Made by a program: the position numbers and the translations under genes
The notes under the pieces: generated by a model
Told to the model about the DNA's origin: nothing
The model's database searches: none
The model's input: the letters and a program-made list of their open reading frames with translations, nothing else
NCBI RefSeq assembly: GCF_003339615.1
Contig: NZ_QQBG01000017.1
Location: 33,197 to 97,196 of the forward strand
DNA length: 64,000 nt
Source of the DNA: Candidatus Similichlamydia laticola
Lineage (GTDB): Bacteria > Chlamydiota > Chlamydiia > Chlamydiales > Parilichlamydiaceae
Reading direction: 5' to 3'
In this document: positions 1 through 8,764 of the stretch, in pieces
Layout: every line of letters starts with the position of its first letter
Numbering within the stretch: position 1 is the first letter of the stretch

Positions 1-552
1 TTCAAAGAGGCCACATCGAAAAGAGGGGAGGGACAGCAAGTTTTCTCTTCTAGAAAGAATGATTCCATGTGGTGCCTGGTCAGCAGCCCTTGCTTTCAGG
101 TTTTTAGGAAGAAGGCCCATCAACTCTTCTCTCGAGGTTTTAAGCAGGTTCGTGCGAAGAGCAATCGGAGCTTGCTCATTTATGCAGTGTAACTGTTCCT
201 CAAGAACAGGTTGTTCAAAGCTGTCTACCAGCTTTTGAAAAAAAACTGGACCAATACCATAACGTTCAGGACAACAAGGATCTAACTGTTCCTGTAATAC
301 GGATATGGAGTTACTGGTGTCTAAGAGAGTGGCTCTCTCTTCCCAGGAGAGATTTTTTTGAGAAATTGCATCAAAAAGCCTCCAAAATCGTATGAGTGTA
401 TAGACTTTTTGTGCGATTTCTCTTCGATCTTGAGCGCCAATAGCTCGACTATTTTTAAAATAGCTGCTCAAGAATCTATCTAAAGCTCCTTTTTTAGGAT
501 CGAATGTTTCCAAAATTCTGAAAAGATGGTGATGACGAAAAGGACGAGGCAT
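1..552 (-). CDS. rsmB: RsmB/Sun-like 16S rRNA cytosine methyltransferase, N-terminal part (cut by window edge)
   Basis: This is an open frame of 184 codons that starts with ATG at 552 and runs off the left edge. The N-terminal half resembles the NusB-like/RsmB N-terminal domain (for example RREIAQKVYTLIRFWR near residues 43-58). The last part matches the segment before the methyltransferase core of the Sun/RsmB family, with TNLLKTSREEL and, at the cut end, FRCGLFE, equivalent to the family's 'FxxGLFExQDE' region. The SAM-binding and catalytic cysteine motifs would lie outside the window, so the m5C967 rRNA methyltransferase role is inferred from the N-terminal part only. It is divergent from lnt, with 178 bases between the two starts. 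It could be another NOL1/NOP2/sun member. Confidence 0.7.
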   Translation of the reverse strand, partial: MPRPFRHHHLFRILETFDPKKGALDRFLSSYFKNSRAIGAQDRREIAQKVYTLIRFWRLFDAISQKNLSWEERATLLDTSNSISVLQEQLDPCCPERYGIGPVFFQKLVDSFEQPVLEEQLHCINEQAPIALRTNLLKTSREELMGLLPKNLKARAADQAPHGIILSRRENLLSLPSFRCGLFE

Positions 553-730
553 TGTCTAGAAACCTAAAAAAAGCACAGGGAGACAGGCTAACAGTCTTAG
601 ACAGCTGACGTCCACTTCTATTGTAATAGAGTCCTTTGATAGAGATATGAGAACCTAGAAGGTTTTCTATTCTTTCTACTGAGGTTTCAGTTGTTAAAAG
701 GCATTTTTCAAAATAGTTTGGGATAGTCAA

Positions 731-2233
731 ATGAGAGGATGGACAAGGGAAAAACCAATAAGTGTCCCGCTTTTGCGTTTTCTACTCTCTTTTTTTTGTA
801 TTGCTTTGAGCTTTCCCCCCTATTTCTGCTCTTGGATAGGGCTTCTTGCATTATTGGGTTGGACCTTGTTCTTCTTTGACTGGAATGCCCTTCTTTATTC
901 CAGTAGGAGAGCTGTTTTTTGGGGATGGATCTGGTCACTAGGAATTCATTTTTTTTGGCTAAGAGGAGTACTCCATTGTGATATAGGCAGGGTTTCTAGT
1001 CTTCTGCTCTGGTTTGGCGCTTCTTTTTTCTATTCTTTGCAGTTTGGTTGCTTCCTAAAAGTTCTTCTTATCTTGAAAAAGAGGAGGAGTTCTCTTTGTT
1101 GTTGGACGGTTGCTTCTTGGTGGACTTTTTTGGAAGGTATCAGGCTCTGGATTTTTGATGGCGTACCTTTGGCCTTTGTAGGCTTATCTATAGCTTCCTG
1201 TTCTTCATTCCGTCAGCTGACTTGTTTAGGAGGGCCTCTTTTTCTGTCCCATTGGACTATTTGGTTAAGCTTATCTTGTGCTTTCTCTTTACTAGAGAGA
1301 CGCTTACGTCCTTCTTTTATCCTTGCCCTGCTCTGTCTTTTTGTATCCCGCTGGGGTGCCTTCTCTCCTTCACGAAGAGAGAGTATCAATTTACTTATTG
1401 CCAATACTCATTTTGTTCCTGAAACATGTTCTCATTCTGTAGAAGAAATATGGGTTGATTGGTTGACATCTTTGTTGAAATCTCAAGGAAGGTCACTTCT
1501 AATTTTCCCTGAGAATACGTGGAATAGCGACATCGAACTCCCTATTTGTTTAGATCAAACAAATGGGCTCTTTTTGTGCTCCCAAAAGGAACTTTTAAAG
1601 GAGATCACAAAACAGTGCCCTTATTCTATTTTGATCGGAGTCGTGGATGGAGAGACTGCTTTCAGTCAGCCCAAGGGATATCTTTTTTCTGACGGGAGAC
1701 TTCTTGACACTTTTGAAAAACGCTACCTCATTCCAGGATACGAAAAACCTTGTTTTCTAAAGGACAATATAGGTCCTTCACATCGGACTTTTTCTTTTGA
1801 ATGCTGTCGGGCAGGAGTTCTTTTCTGTTGGGAAGCTCTATTGCCTTGGCCATACGAGGAATGCTTAGCGGAAGATGCTGACTTCTTCCTGGTTTTGTCT
1901 AACTACGCAGTCAGTAGAAACAGCAGTTGTTTTTTTGCTTATCCTTTTCAACTTTTGCAGCTTTACGCACAAGGGTTTGGCTTACCCATCGTTTATGTGA
2001 CAAATTGTGGCGTCTCTGGTCTTTCTGACTCCGACGGGACTATTCTCTTCTGTCAACCCTCTCCTGTGACAAAGGGGTGTCATGCTTGTGACTTTCTAAA
2101 GGTCACTTTGCCTGTAAGTTATAAGACAACTGTTTTTTCTTATCTCAAGACGAAGGGGCTATTGCTTAGTTTAGTGGTTGGTATCTTTATTTCTACTTGC
2201 TTCTCCCAAACCAATCGTAAAAGGCGAACTTGA
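731..2233 (+). CDS. lnt: apolipoprotein N-acyltransferase
   Basis: This is a 500-residue inner-membrane enzyme that N-acylates lipoproteins, the last step of lipoprotein maturation. The first ~210 residues form several membrane segments, followed by a nitrilase-like domain. The catalytic triad of the family is visible: Glu in LLIFPENTWNS (about residue 260), Lys in FEKRYLIPGYE (about 332) and Cys in GVLFCWEALLP (about 364). Length is close to the usual ~510 residues. In Chlamydia lnt (CT534, cutE) is followed by lpxC-fabZ-lpxA-fmt. Here it is followed directly by a membrane-protein array. The ATG at 731 follows a weak purine stretch (GGGAT). Confidence 0.95.
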   Translation: MRGWTREKPISVPLLRFLLSFFCIALSFPPYFCSWIGLLALLGWTLFFFDWNALLYSSRRAVFWGWIWSLGIHFFWLRGVLHCDIGRVSSLLLWFGASFFYSLQFGCFLKVLLILKKRRSSLCCWTVASWWTFLEGIRLWIFDGVPLAFVGLSIASCSSFRQLTCLGGPLFLSHWTIWLSLSCAFSLLERRLRPSFILALLCLFVSRWGAFSPSRRESINLLIANTHFVPETCSHSVEEIWVDWLTSLLKSQGRSLLIFPENTWNSDIELPICLDQTNGLFLCSQKELLKEITKQCPYSILIGVVDGETAFSQPKGYLFSDGRLLDTFEKRYLIPGYEKPCFLKDNIGPSHRTFSFECCRAGVLFCWEALLPWPYEECLAEDADFFLVLSNYAVSRNSSCFFAYPFQLLQLYAQGFGLPIVYVTNCGVSGLSDSDGTILFCQPSPVTKGCHACDFLKVTLPVSYKTTVFSYLKTKGLLLSLVVGIFISTCFSQTNRKRRT

Positions 2234-2291
2234 CGAGGAATAGCATATATATAATACTTATTTGAAGTTGATCCGAATCTACGTCTAGTAG

Positions 2292-3545
2292 GTGTTTAGC
2301 GGAGGGGTCCTGATAAAATTAGGGAAGGTTCCCTTGTCCTATTTTACCATATTTTTTCCAGTTCGATTTTCCTTGCCTTTTGCGACACGTTTATCCCCTG
2401 CCAATGGGTGGTTTTTATCAAAGATCGATCGTGTTGCACAATCTGCTTTTTTGCGTGGATTCTCTATTAATCCGACAATATTTGATCTTTTACTAAGAGT
2501 TTCTGTTTTGTTGCTTTTTGGCTTTTCTCCAGAAAGACATTTTCTTGATTTTGAGACAGAAAAGATGGGGAATATTACCTTTTGGCAAGTTATTTTTGGA
2601 AAAACTATTGTACTTCTTTTGGTTGCCCTTTCCGCATTAAAATTATCTACCCTAACATTAGGCTTCTCTGTCTCTTTCTTATTAGGCTGTTTCGCGTTGG
2701 GAAAGTTTGCCTCTTATTTTCTTTACGCTATTCCAGTTAATTGTTTCACAAATAACGTTCAGGTCCATTTTCGTCCTAGAAACTTTCGAAACTTGTTTTC
2801 TTCTTGCGTCGATATAACTAGGCATCAAGATGATTTATTATGTTTTGGGGTTGTTGCCTCGTCTTCTTACATTATCTTTCTGTATTTCTACCAAATACTG
2901 AGCGTGGAGGCTTCTTTAACTCTTTTGGGATTTTATTTCTTTGTTTGGGACTTGTTCCTTATAGGGTATACTAAGCCTTTTAAAAAAATCATCTATCCTT
3001 GGCCAAATTTTGCAGCTCGTTTAGCTATATTAATTCGCTTGGTCTTATCTTTGTTTAATTTACAGAAAAAGACACTACGACTTCCTTTCGCTCTCTGCTT
3101 TGTCTTTGTTTCTTTGATGGAATTCGCTGCTGCATGTTTACGAACAGTTTCTGTTTTCTTTTTGGTCAAACGATGGCGAAACTGGTTGTCTTGTCGTTCA
3201 CGTAGTCAAGAGTGCCAAGTACAGTTAGCCATGTATCAATTAACATCTGATAACCTTCGGATTGTGCAAAGGCAAACTCTAGCCTTAGGTTTAATGCAGG
3301 TTTCTTTATTTAGCTTGACATTTTTGTGTTTTCTAACAGCTCATCTTAGGACAATAGGTTCTTTTAAGGTTTTAGGGCTATTTGTTTGGTTATTTCATTG
3401 CATTGCAATGAGATTCTTTTATTTACATGCTCCAGAGCTTAGAGTCTTTGAGCAAGTCGCAGGAAATGTGAAGAGGAGTTCAGGAAGTTGCTTTTTAGAG
3501 AATGAAGAGGATCTGCTTATTACATTAAGCTATGTTGAGGATTAA
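2292..3545 (+). CDS. Inc-like multi-hairpin membrane protein, array member 1 (no C-terminal coiled-coil domain)
   Basis: This is the first of five related tandem membrane proteins. The 417 residues are very hydrophobic. It shares with member 2 the entry motif 'AFLRGFSINPT' (cf. AFLGSFSLVPT), the segment 'SLMEFAAACLRT...RWRNWLS' (cf. SLAEFLFETLRT...NWANRLS), and a final hydrophobic pair followed by 'NVKRSSGSCF' (cf. VFKRDTGCFL). About 150 extra hydrophobic residues sit between the first and second motifs. The protein ends ~20 residues after the last shared motif, so it lacks the helical C-terminal domain of the others. The GTG start at 2292 is uncertain: a GGAGGGG sequence lies just downstream of it. 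No known function is recognised. An inclusion-membrane role is inferred only from topology and map position. Confidence 0.65.
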   Translation: MFSGGVLIKLGKVPLSYFTIFFPVRFSLPFATRLSPANGWFLSKIDRVAQSAFLRGFSINPTIFDLLLRVSVLLLFGFSPERHFLDFETEKMGNITFWQVIFGKTIVLLLVALSALKLSTLTLGFSVSFLLGCFALGKFASYFLYAIPVNCFTNNVQVHFRPRNFRNLFSSCVDITRHQDDLLCFGVVASSSYIIFLYFYQILSVEASLTLLGFYFFVWDLFLIGYTKPFKKIIYPWPNFAARLAILIRLVLSLFNLQKKTLRLPFALCFVFVSLMEFAAACLRTVSVFFLVKRWRNWLSCRSRSQECQVQLAMYQLTSDNLRIVQRQTLALGLMQVSLFSLTFLCFLTAHLRTIGSFKVLGLFVWLFHCIAMRFFYLHAPELRVFEQVAGNVKRSSGSCFLENEEDLLITLSYVED

Positions 3546-3676
3546 AATTTATTCTGGGCAGAGAATTTTTTGTAAGAAAATTATCATCATTTCTTAGAAA
3601 GTTTTCTCTTTGATTCCTTTCAGGTGATGTCTGAGGCTGATATTGACTAAATAGGAATTTTTATTATAAAATATTT

Positions 3677-4993
3677 TTGTTTTACGACTCTTATAAGTCG
3701 TGCATAAGAGGTTTCTCCTTGATTTCTTCTGTCCGTTTCTCCAGTTTACGATTTCCTTTATCTTGTCTTTCTCGTATTGAAGCCCTTTTTACAGTTGCTG
3801 GATTGCGTGTTGCTCATTTAATTGAAAAGTGGGATGGGTGGGGTATTTCTGCTTTTTTAGGGTCTTTTTCTCTTGTTCCGACTAGATTTCAGATTCTTTG
3901 GAGAATTTCCGGTGAGGTTTGCGTTTCTACATTTGGAGAGACTAATCATCCTCTGGAAGGACAGGAGTTGGCGGAAAGGGCCTATGCTTCTTGGGTGAGG
4001 TATTGTTCATTAGGCGCTTTACTTCTTCTTTTTGTTATTTCTTGTTTAAACCTATCCCTTTCCTCTCTGAGCGTTCCTGCAGTTGTTTTTCTGACGCTTG
4101 TCTCTTTAGCCGAGTTTTTATTTGAGACTCTTCGCACTGCTCTTATGTCCTCATTGATCCGAAATTGGGCCAATCGCCTTTCTGAAGGGTTTCAAAACGA
4201 CCAAATACCAGTTTTTTTAAAAAGCTGTTTCAGGATAACACCTTGTTCCACTTGGCTAGCTTGGTTACAGAGTCAGGCTATCTTTTTTATTCAGTTATCT
4301 TGCTTTGTTTTGGCGTTTTACTGTTCTTTAATGGCTCATTGGAAGGTCGATTTAGCTTTCACAGCTTTAGGTATTTTTTTCTGGGCTTTTTCTTTTTTTA
4401 TAACAAAAATATGCTTTTTTTATTGTCAATCTTTGAATGCTTTCGAGACGGCCATGGCAGTTTTTAAGAGAGATACAGGGTGCTTTTTGCCTAGTGAGAG
4501 CATACTTGTTCCCTTTTTAGAGCAAATCGATACAGAGAGAAGAATATTGGAGGATTACTGGGCATGGAGTAAGAGAAAAACAGATGAGTTGCTTACGCGA
4601 TCTAAAAAATTGGAGGAACAATATGCTCAGTTGAAGACGAATATGTATCTCGCTTGGAATGAAACGAGTAAAGGGTCAACAGAAACAGAACAAGTCCTCT
4701 GGAACCTTTCTGTGCGAAGATTAACCGCTGATATGTCTTCAGCTGTTCAGGAATTATCACAGCTAACTTATAATTTAAACAACATTCAGCTTGCATTGAG
4801 ATCATCTTTTTATTTTTGTGGTGAAGTTTGCTCTTCCTCCCTTTACATCGCAAAAAAGGCTAAGGCCTTAATAGAGATAGAAGAGAGTATCAAAGCAAGG
4901 GAATTCAACTTCGCTGAGCATGTACCGAGATGTGGTGCTCTTTTTAGGAGAGATTCTGGTTTTTCTCCGATTTTAGCCGTTACTGAAGTTTAA
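3677..4993 (+). CDS. Inc-like membrane protein with C-terminal coiled coil, array member 2
   Basis: This is a 438-residue protein with two hydrophobic hairpins: roughly residues 110-150, ending in SLAEFLFETLRT, and 195-255. These are followed by VFKRDTGCFL (about 262) and a polar, Glu/Lys/Gln-rich C-terminal region of ~150 residues with heptad-like character. It links member 1, with which it shares the clearest similarity, to members 3-5, with which it shares the W-x-x-R-L(S) motif after the first hairpin and the R-D-x-G motif after the second. The start used is TTG at 3677 with no strong ribosome-binding site, so the true start may be a little downstream. A Rho-independent terminator follows. 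Paired hydrophobic hairpins are typical of chlamydial Inc proteins, but membership is an inference. Confidence 0.65.
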   Translation: MFYDSYKSCIRGFSLISSVRFSSLRFPLSCLSRIEALFTVAGLRVAHLIEKWDGWGISAFLGSFSLVPTRFQILWRISGEVCVSTFGETNHPLEGQELAERAYASWVRYCSLGALLLLFVISCLNLSLSSLSVPAVVFLTLVSLAEFLFETLRTALMSSLIRNWANRLSEGFQNDQIPVFLKSCFRITPCSTWLAWLQSQAIFFIQLSCFVLAFYCSLMAHWKVDLAFTALGIFFWAFSFFITKICFFYCQSLNAFETAMAVFKRDTGCFLPSESILVPFLEQIDTERRILEDYWAWSKRKTDELLTRSKKLEEQYAQLKTNMYLAWNETSKGSTETEQVLWNLSVRRLTADMSSAVQELSQLTYNLNNIQLALRSSFYFCGEVCSSSLYIAKKAKALIEIEESIKAREFNFAEHVPRCGALFRRDSGFSPILAVTEV

Positions 4994-5023
4994 ATACTAA
5001 AATCATGTTATCAAAGTTTCTTT

Positions 5024-5060
5024 AAAAAGGCCTGGAAATATTCCTAGGCCTTTTTATTTG
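5024..5060 (+). terminator. Rho-independent terminator after array member 2
   Basis: The inverted repeat AAAAAGGCCT (5024-5033) / AGGCCTTTTT (5046-5055) is perfect. An inner GGAA/TTCC pairing extends the stem, and TTTTTATTTG follows. The structure lies 31 bases after the stop of array member 2 and divides the array into two likely transcription units, members 1-2 and members 3-5. Confidence 0.85.
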
Positions 5061-5065
5061 CTCTA

Positions 5066-5096
5066 TTGACATCGAAATTCGACTAGTCTTTTCTAT
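5066..5096 (+). promoter_or_regulatory. possible promoter for array members 3-5
   Basis: A perfect TTGACA (5066-5071) lies immediately after the terminator. The candidate -10 boxes are weak: TTTTCT at 17 bases spacing or TTCTAT at 19. Position between a terminator and the next gene supports a promoter. The -10 element is not convincing. Confidence 0.3.
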
Positions 5097-5169
5097 GTTT
5101 CTCATGAGCCCGAAAATTGGTTTATATGCTGTCCCTCTGGATCCTTAGGGCGAAAAGTTAAGGAGCCTT

Positions 5170-6336
5170 TTGACTATTTTTTCTAAGAACATAACAAACA
5201 AATCTTGTTATAAATGGATTTGTTGTCCCTGTCGAGTAGTAACTTGTGCTACACAAGTTCTTTCTAGGCAATTGGTCTCTCTGATTCGTTTATTGAACGG
5301 AACGAGAAATGAGATCGAATGCAGGGGATTCTACTCTGATCCCTTGTTGAGCCAGTCGTGCTGTTTTTCCGTTAAAACGGTTGCCCTAGGAACCATTTTA
5401 GGGTCTATTGCTTCTTTTTTTGGGTTTCCACAAATTCCTCTTTTTTTGTGTGGTCTGGCTTTGGTCTCCATTCTTACCGATTTATATCGTACATCTTTTT
5501 GTTTGGAGTTAAGCGGATCGTGGGAAAGACGTCTTTCCTGTGGTTTTCTTTGCAAAGAGAGCCTAAAAAATTGTTTCAATTTTTCTCAGGAAAGTTTGCA
5601 ACATTATGTTGAAGGGTTTTCCTTTCTATTAAGTTTGCAAGGTTTGTGTTTTTCACTTGTAGGCAGTTGCTTAGGTTTAGCTATGTTTCATGGCAATGCT
5701 TTTTTTCTTTTGTGTGTCTTGTTTGTCTGGTTGTATTGTCTTTTTTTTCAAAAAGCTTTGGAACGTTACTTTGCCTTGTCTAATTTTCAACGTGTCATGG
5801 CTATGCTTAGTCGTGACATAGGTACGCCGGACCCTATTGATGAGGTGTGTCAGAAATTTTTGAATAGTTGTTCTGTGGAACTTAAACAGCTTTGCTCGAG
5901 TAAAGATTCTTGTTTATCTCTTTTCGAAAAAGTTAAAGAGCAACTCAAATGTTTGAGAACCCATTTAAAAGATCTTAATTTATCTGGGGTACTGGCTTCT
6001 GCTTTGATTATTTCCAAATCTCCGGAAGAGTGGCGTTCTTTAATGAGAGAAGGAGTCATGCTAAGAATTATGTTGCAACGAATAGAGGATCTGTTTACTG
6101 ACTTAGATGCGGACTTAGCCTTGGTTGAAAGTCGAGGTCTTATTCCAAGAAACTTCTGTGGAGATATGCCTAGTTGGAACTTGTTCCTTTTAGATCGTTG
6201 CATGCTGGCTATATCTTGTGATCATAAAGCACAAAAGATATCTCATCTTGTTATACATTGCTTTAATGTAGCAAATCTTATTTTTCCGGGCTGTGTTTCT
6301 GAGGAAATTTACCGTGACGTACTACTTTATTTATAG
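5170..6336 (+). CDS. Inc-like membrane protein with C-terminal helical domain, array member 3
   Basis: This protein has 388 residues from TTG at 5170, preceded by AAGGAG (5160-5165). Order of elements: a Cys-rich N-terminus, the motif GFYSDPLL (about residues 53-60), hydrophobic hairpin 1 (68-103), LTDLYRT...SWERRLS (102-123), hydrophobic hairpin 2 (150-192), MAMLSRDIGTPDP (210-222), then ~165 polar, predicted helical residues. Members 4 and 5 have the same order, including C-x-x-F-x-x-x...E-L after the RDIG motif. It resembles chlamydial inclusion membrane proteins in its two bilobed hydrophobic domains. No enzymatic motif was seen, and the function is unknown. Confidence 0.7.
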   Translation: MTIFSKNITNKSCYKWICCPCRVVTCATQVLSRQLVSLIRLLNGTRNEIECRGFYSDPLLSQSCCFSVKTVALGTILGSIASFFGFPQIPLFLCGLALVSILTDLYRTSFCLELSGSWERRLSCGFLCKESLKNCFNFSQESLQHYVEGFSFLLSLQGLCFSLVGSCLGLAMFHGNAFFLLCVLFVWLYCLFFQKALERYFALSNFQRVMAMLSRDIGTPDPIDEVCQKFLNSCSVELKQLCSSKDSCLSLFEKVKEQLKCLRTHLKDLNLSGVLASALIISKSPEEWRSLMREGVMLRIMLQRIEDLFTDLDADLALVESRGLIPRNFCGDMPSWNLFLLDRCMLAISCDHKAQKISHLVIHCFNVANLIFPGCVSEEIYRDVLLYL

Positions 6337-6431
6337 GTGTTTCGTTTCATTTTGAAATAAGTATGATGTCTCTAACCAATTAAATTAAATCTTTTCACTG
6401 ATCAGATCTTTGTTTAGTATTAGGTGTCTGT

Positions 6432-7622
6432 TTGTTGGCTAGATCTGTTTCATGTATAACCCAGTCTCCTTATTCTGTTAGATCACTTTGCGTTCTTTGT
6501 CGAGGAATTTGCTGTTTTCTTTTTAATGTAGCAAGATTAGTTGCTGCATTTTTAGCCCGTGTTAAAGGACGAAGAAATCTAATTTTAGAGAGAGATTTTT
6601 CTGCTGATCCCTTAATTGGTCCTCAAGGTGAATGTCCAGCTTCTCTTGTAGCCGTTTTCACGAGTCTTGGTCTGTTATTTTGTACCTTTCGAATTCCTGT
6701 GTTTATTCCCTTCTTACTATTCATATTAGTGTTAATTTTTTCTTTAGCCGATTTAATTCGTGCTTTTCTATTAACGGAGTTAAGTCGACTCTGGAATAAA
6801 AGACTGAATTGTCAACAGGAAAGTCTGCTATGCCAGTTATTTCATGAACATCTTGCTTTGTCCAAAAATGATGTTATCCTATCTCTAAGAGTTTTTTCTT
6901 TGCTATTTGTTATGCAACTTATTAACTGGAGCGTTTTGCTTTTTTTTGGAATTTCATTTTTACTCTCTTATAAAAAAGAATTCCTTGTAAAAGGATTGCT
7001 GATTTGGATACTTCAAGTTTTCTTTTTGAAAACCTTTGGACTTGTTTGTGGCTCTATAATGAGGTTTCGGGAAGTCATGGTTGTCTTTAGCCGTGACATT
7101 GGGACACCTAATCCATCTTACCAAGCATGTCTTGATTTTTTCAAATTTCACCTTATAGAGCTAGCAAAAGCACGTGAGATTCATCGTTCATACATGGTTC
7201 GTTTCAACAGGTTGAGAAGTAAAGTCTCTGAATTAAAACAATATATGGACCAATTAGCTTTCGTGCAAAGCATAGGGATTGTGGATATTGAAGGGTATGA
7301 GTGTTTTAGGCTAAGACAAATTCGTTTGCTTCTCTTTCTTTGGCAAAGGTTAAGTGTTTCTGTTGTTCTTTTAGAGAAAGAGATAGTGGCTATCCAAGGA
7401 AGCTTAATTTTGGGACCAGTTCAGGAGTTGGAAAGAGACAAATTAAAATTGGCATGTTATTGTTCTGAATTAGCTAAAGTCGTCGTTAGGCTTGAAGCTA
7501 TAGGAACGCATATCTTTCAAGATGCAGTATTTTGTTTTGGATCTATAAGAATAGTTTTTCCTTCTTTTATATCAGATGTTATTTGGGATCATGTCGTTCA
7601 ATTATTTATAAACTTAAATTAG
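6432..7622 (+). CDS. Inc-like membrane protein with C-terminal helical domain, array member 4
   Basis: This 396-residue protein is closest to members 3 and 5. The entry motif is DFSADPLIGPQG (about residues 55-66; member 5 has HFASNPLIGWKS). Hairpin 1 ends in SLADLIRAFL...LWNKRLN, and hairpin 2 is followed by VVFSRDIGTPNPSYQAC, nearly the same as member 3's LSRDIGTPDPIDEVC. The C-terminal ~170 residues are helical, with many Leu, Glu, Lys and Arg. The TTG at 6432 was chosen because it follows TAGGTG; it is adjacent to a second TTG. It overlaps the earliest possible start of member 5, suggesting translational coupling. Confidence 0.7.
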   Translation: MLARSVSCITQSPYSVRSLCVLCRGICCFLFNVARLVAAFLARVKGRRNLILERDFSADPLIGPQGECPASLVAVFTSLGLLFCTFRIPVFIPFLLFILVLIFSLADLIRAFLLTELSRLWNKRLNCQQESLLCQLFHEHLALSKNDVILSLRVFSLLFVMQLINWSVLLFFGISFLLSYKKEFLVKGLLIWILQVFFLKTFGLVCGSIMRFREVMVVFSRDIGTPNPSYQACLDFFKFHLIELAKAREIHRSYMVRFNRLRSKVSELKQYMDQLAFVQSIGIVDIEGYECFRLRQIRLLLFLWQRLSVSVVLLEKEIVAIQGSLILGPVQELERDKLKLACYCSELAKVVVRLEAIGTHIFQDAVFCFGSIRIVFPSFISDVIWDHVVQLFINLN

Positions 7623-8764
7623 ATCCTTTATATTTCTGTAAATCCGTAAATAAGTCACGTGCTTATGTCTCTAGTTCGGGCTTACATCGGGTCTTTCTGA
7701 AGTTTTCTAGGGTTGTTGTCACTTCATTTATTTTGTTGCTAGCAAAGAGACAGACTATTTTAAGTCGTCATTTTGCAAGCAACCCTCTAATAGGTTGGAA
7801 AAGTCTATTTCCTCTGTTTTATGCTGGACTGCTGGCCGCTTTTGGTATTTTATGTATCATATTCAATTTATGGGCTGTTTCTGTTATCTCATGTGGTGCG
7901 GCACTGCTTTTTTCTTTTATTGATTTGAACTTAACTGTTTTGCATATCGAATTAAACAAAATATGGCAGTATAGGGTTTCTAAGGGGTCAAATGCAAACC
8001 TATTAGGTTCTTTATTAAGAGAGTGTTTTTCTCTGTCTCCGGAAGATCTGAATATTTCTCTAGCAAGTTTCTGCTGTATCATTTCAGTTGAGCTGATCTT
8101 CTTTTTATTGGTATATGTTTTCCTTGTTAGGGCTCTCTTGTTTCAGGAGATATTTTTTTGTCTGTTGTGTTTGTGTTCTTGGTTATTTCAGTTTTTGATT
8201 AAAGACAAGATGTATGCTTCACGCAAAGAAATTTGGAAATTTTTAAATTTTTTATTAGTTCTTAATCGTGATGTTCAGTCTGCTAATCCTTCAGATGCTG
8301 TATGCTCTAAGTTTTTTAGAGTGTGTCGTGAAGAGATGGAGCTCATGCAGGTTAGTTATGAGTTGCATTCAGCCGCACTTGCAACAGTTAAAGGCGAATT
8401 AGTTAGTTTAAGAGAGGACATTTCAAGGCTAAATTTGGAGCAAACTTTATCAAAAATAGTTTACTCTAAAAATTTAGAATCTAATTTTATGCCTATTTGC
8501 ATAGCTCGAGCTAATTTGGATCTGTGGAAGAGATTAGACAATTTTTTGTCTTTTCTTGAAAAAGAAATACACAGTCTTGAACAGCTTCGCAATTCATCAA
8601 AAGATATCTATGGGGACAGATTAGCTGCCATGCAGCTATTTTCAGAATACAAGTTGAGAGTGGTCATAACTCGTTTTTTAGCTATTCTCATCTTGGAAGA
8701 ATCCAGGTCAGGATTTGATTTAATGAGAGTATTTTTAAATGAAATATCAAGGGATGGTGATTGA
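7532..8764 (+). CDS. Inc-like membrane protein with C-terminal helical domain, array member 5
   Basis: The frame is open from TTG 7532 and gives 410 residues, but the first ~30 codons overlap member 4 and no good ribosome-binding site is visible there. TTG at 7583 or a start near 7620 is equally possible. The clearly related part begins around LSRHFASNPLIGWKS and continues with hairpin 1, SFIDLNLTVL...IWQYRVS, hairpin 2, LVLNRDVQSANPSDAVC (a looser version of the RDIGTP motif) and a helical C-terminal region. It is the last recognisable member before the ribosomal cluster. Function is unknown. Confidence 0.65.
   Translation: MFWIYKNSFSFFYIRCYLGSCRSIIYKLKLDPLYFCKSVNKSRAYVSSSGLHRVFLKFSRVVVTSFILLLAKRQTILSRHFASNPLIGWKSLFPLFYAGLLAAFGILCIIFNLWAVSVISCGAALLFSFIDLNLTVLHIELNKIWQYRVSKGSNANLLGSLLRECFSLSPEDLNISLASFCCIISVELIFFLLVYVFLVRALLFQEIFFCLLCLCSWLFQFLIKDKMYASRKEIWKFLNFLLVLNRDVQSANPSDAVCSKFFRVCREEMELMQVSYELHSAALATVKGELVSLREDISRLNLEQTLSKIVYSKNLESNFMPICIARANLDLWKRLDNFLSFLEKEIHSLEQLRNSSKDIYGDRLAAMQLFSEYKLRVVITRFLAILILEESRSGFDLMRVFLNEISRDGD

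Noticed and set aside
494..730. Minus-strand frame of 78 codons between rsmB and lnt
   Set aside because: It overlaps the start of the rsmB-like gene in another frame, has no ribosome-binding site and shows no recognisable protein features.
5850..6203. Minus-strand frame of 117 codons opposite array member 3
   Set aside because: It is antisense to the helical C-terminal region of member 3. Its Ser/Lys-rich content is what the reverse complement of Leu/Phe-rich codons gives.
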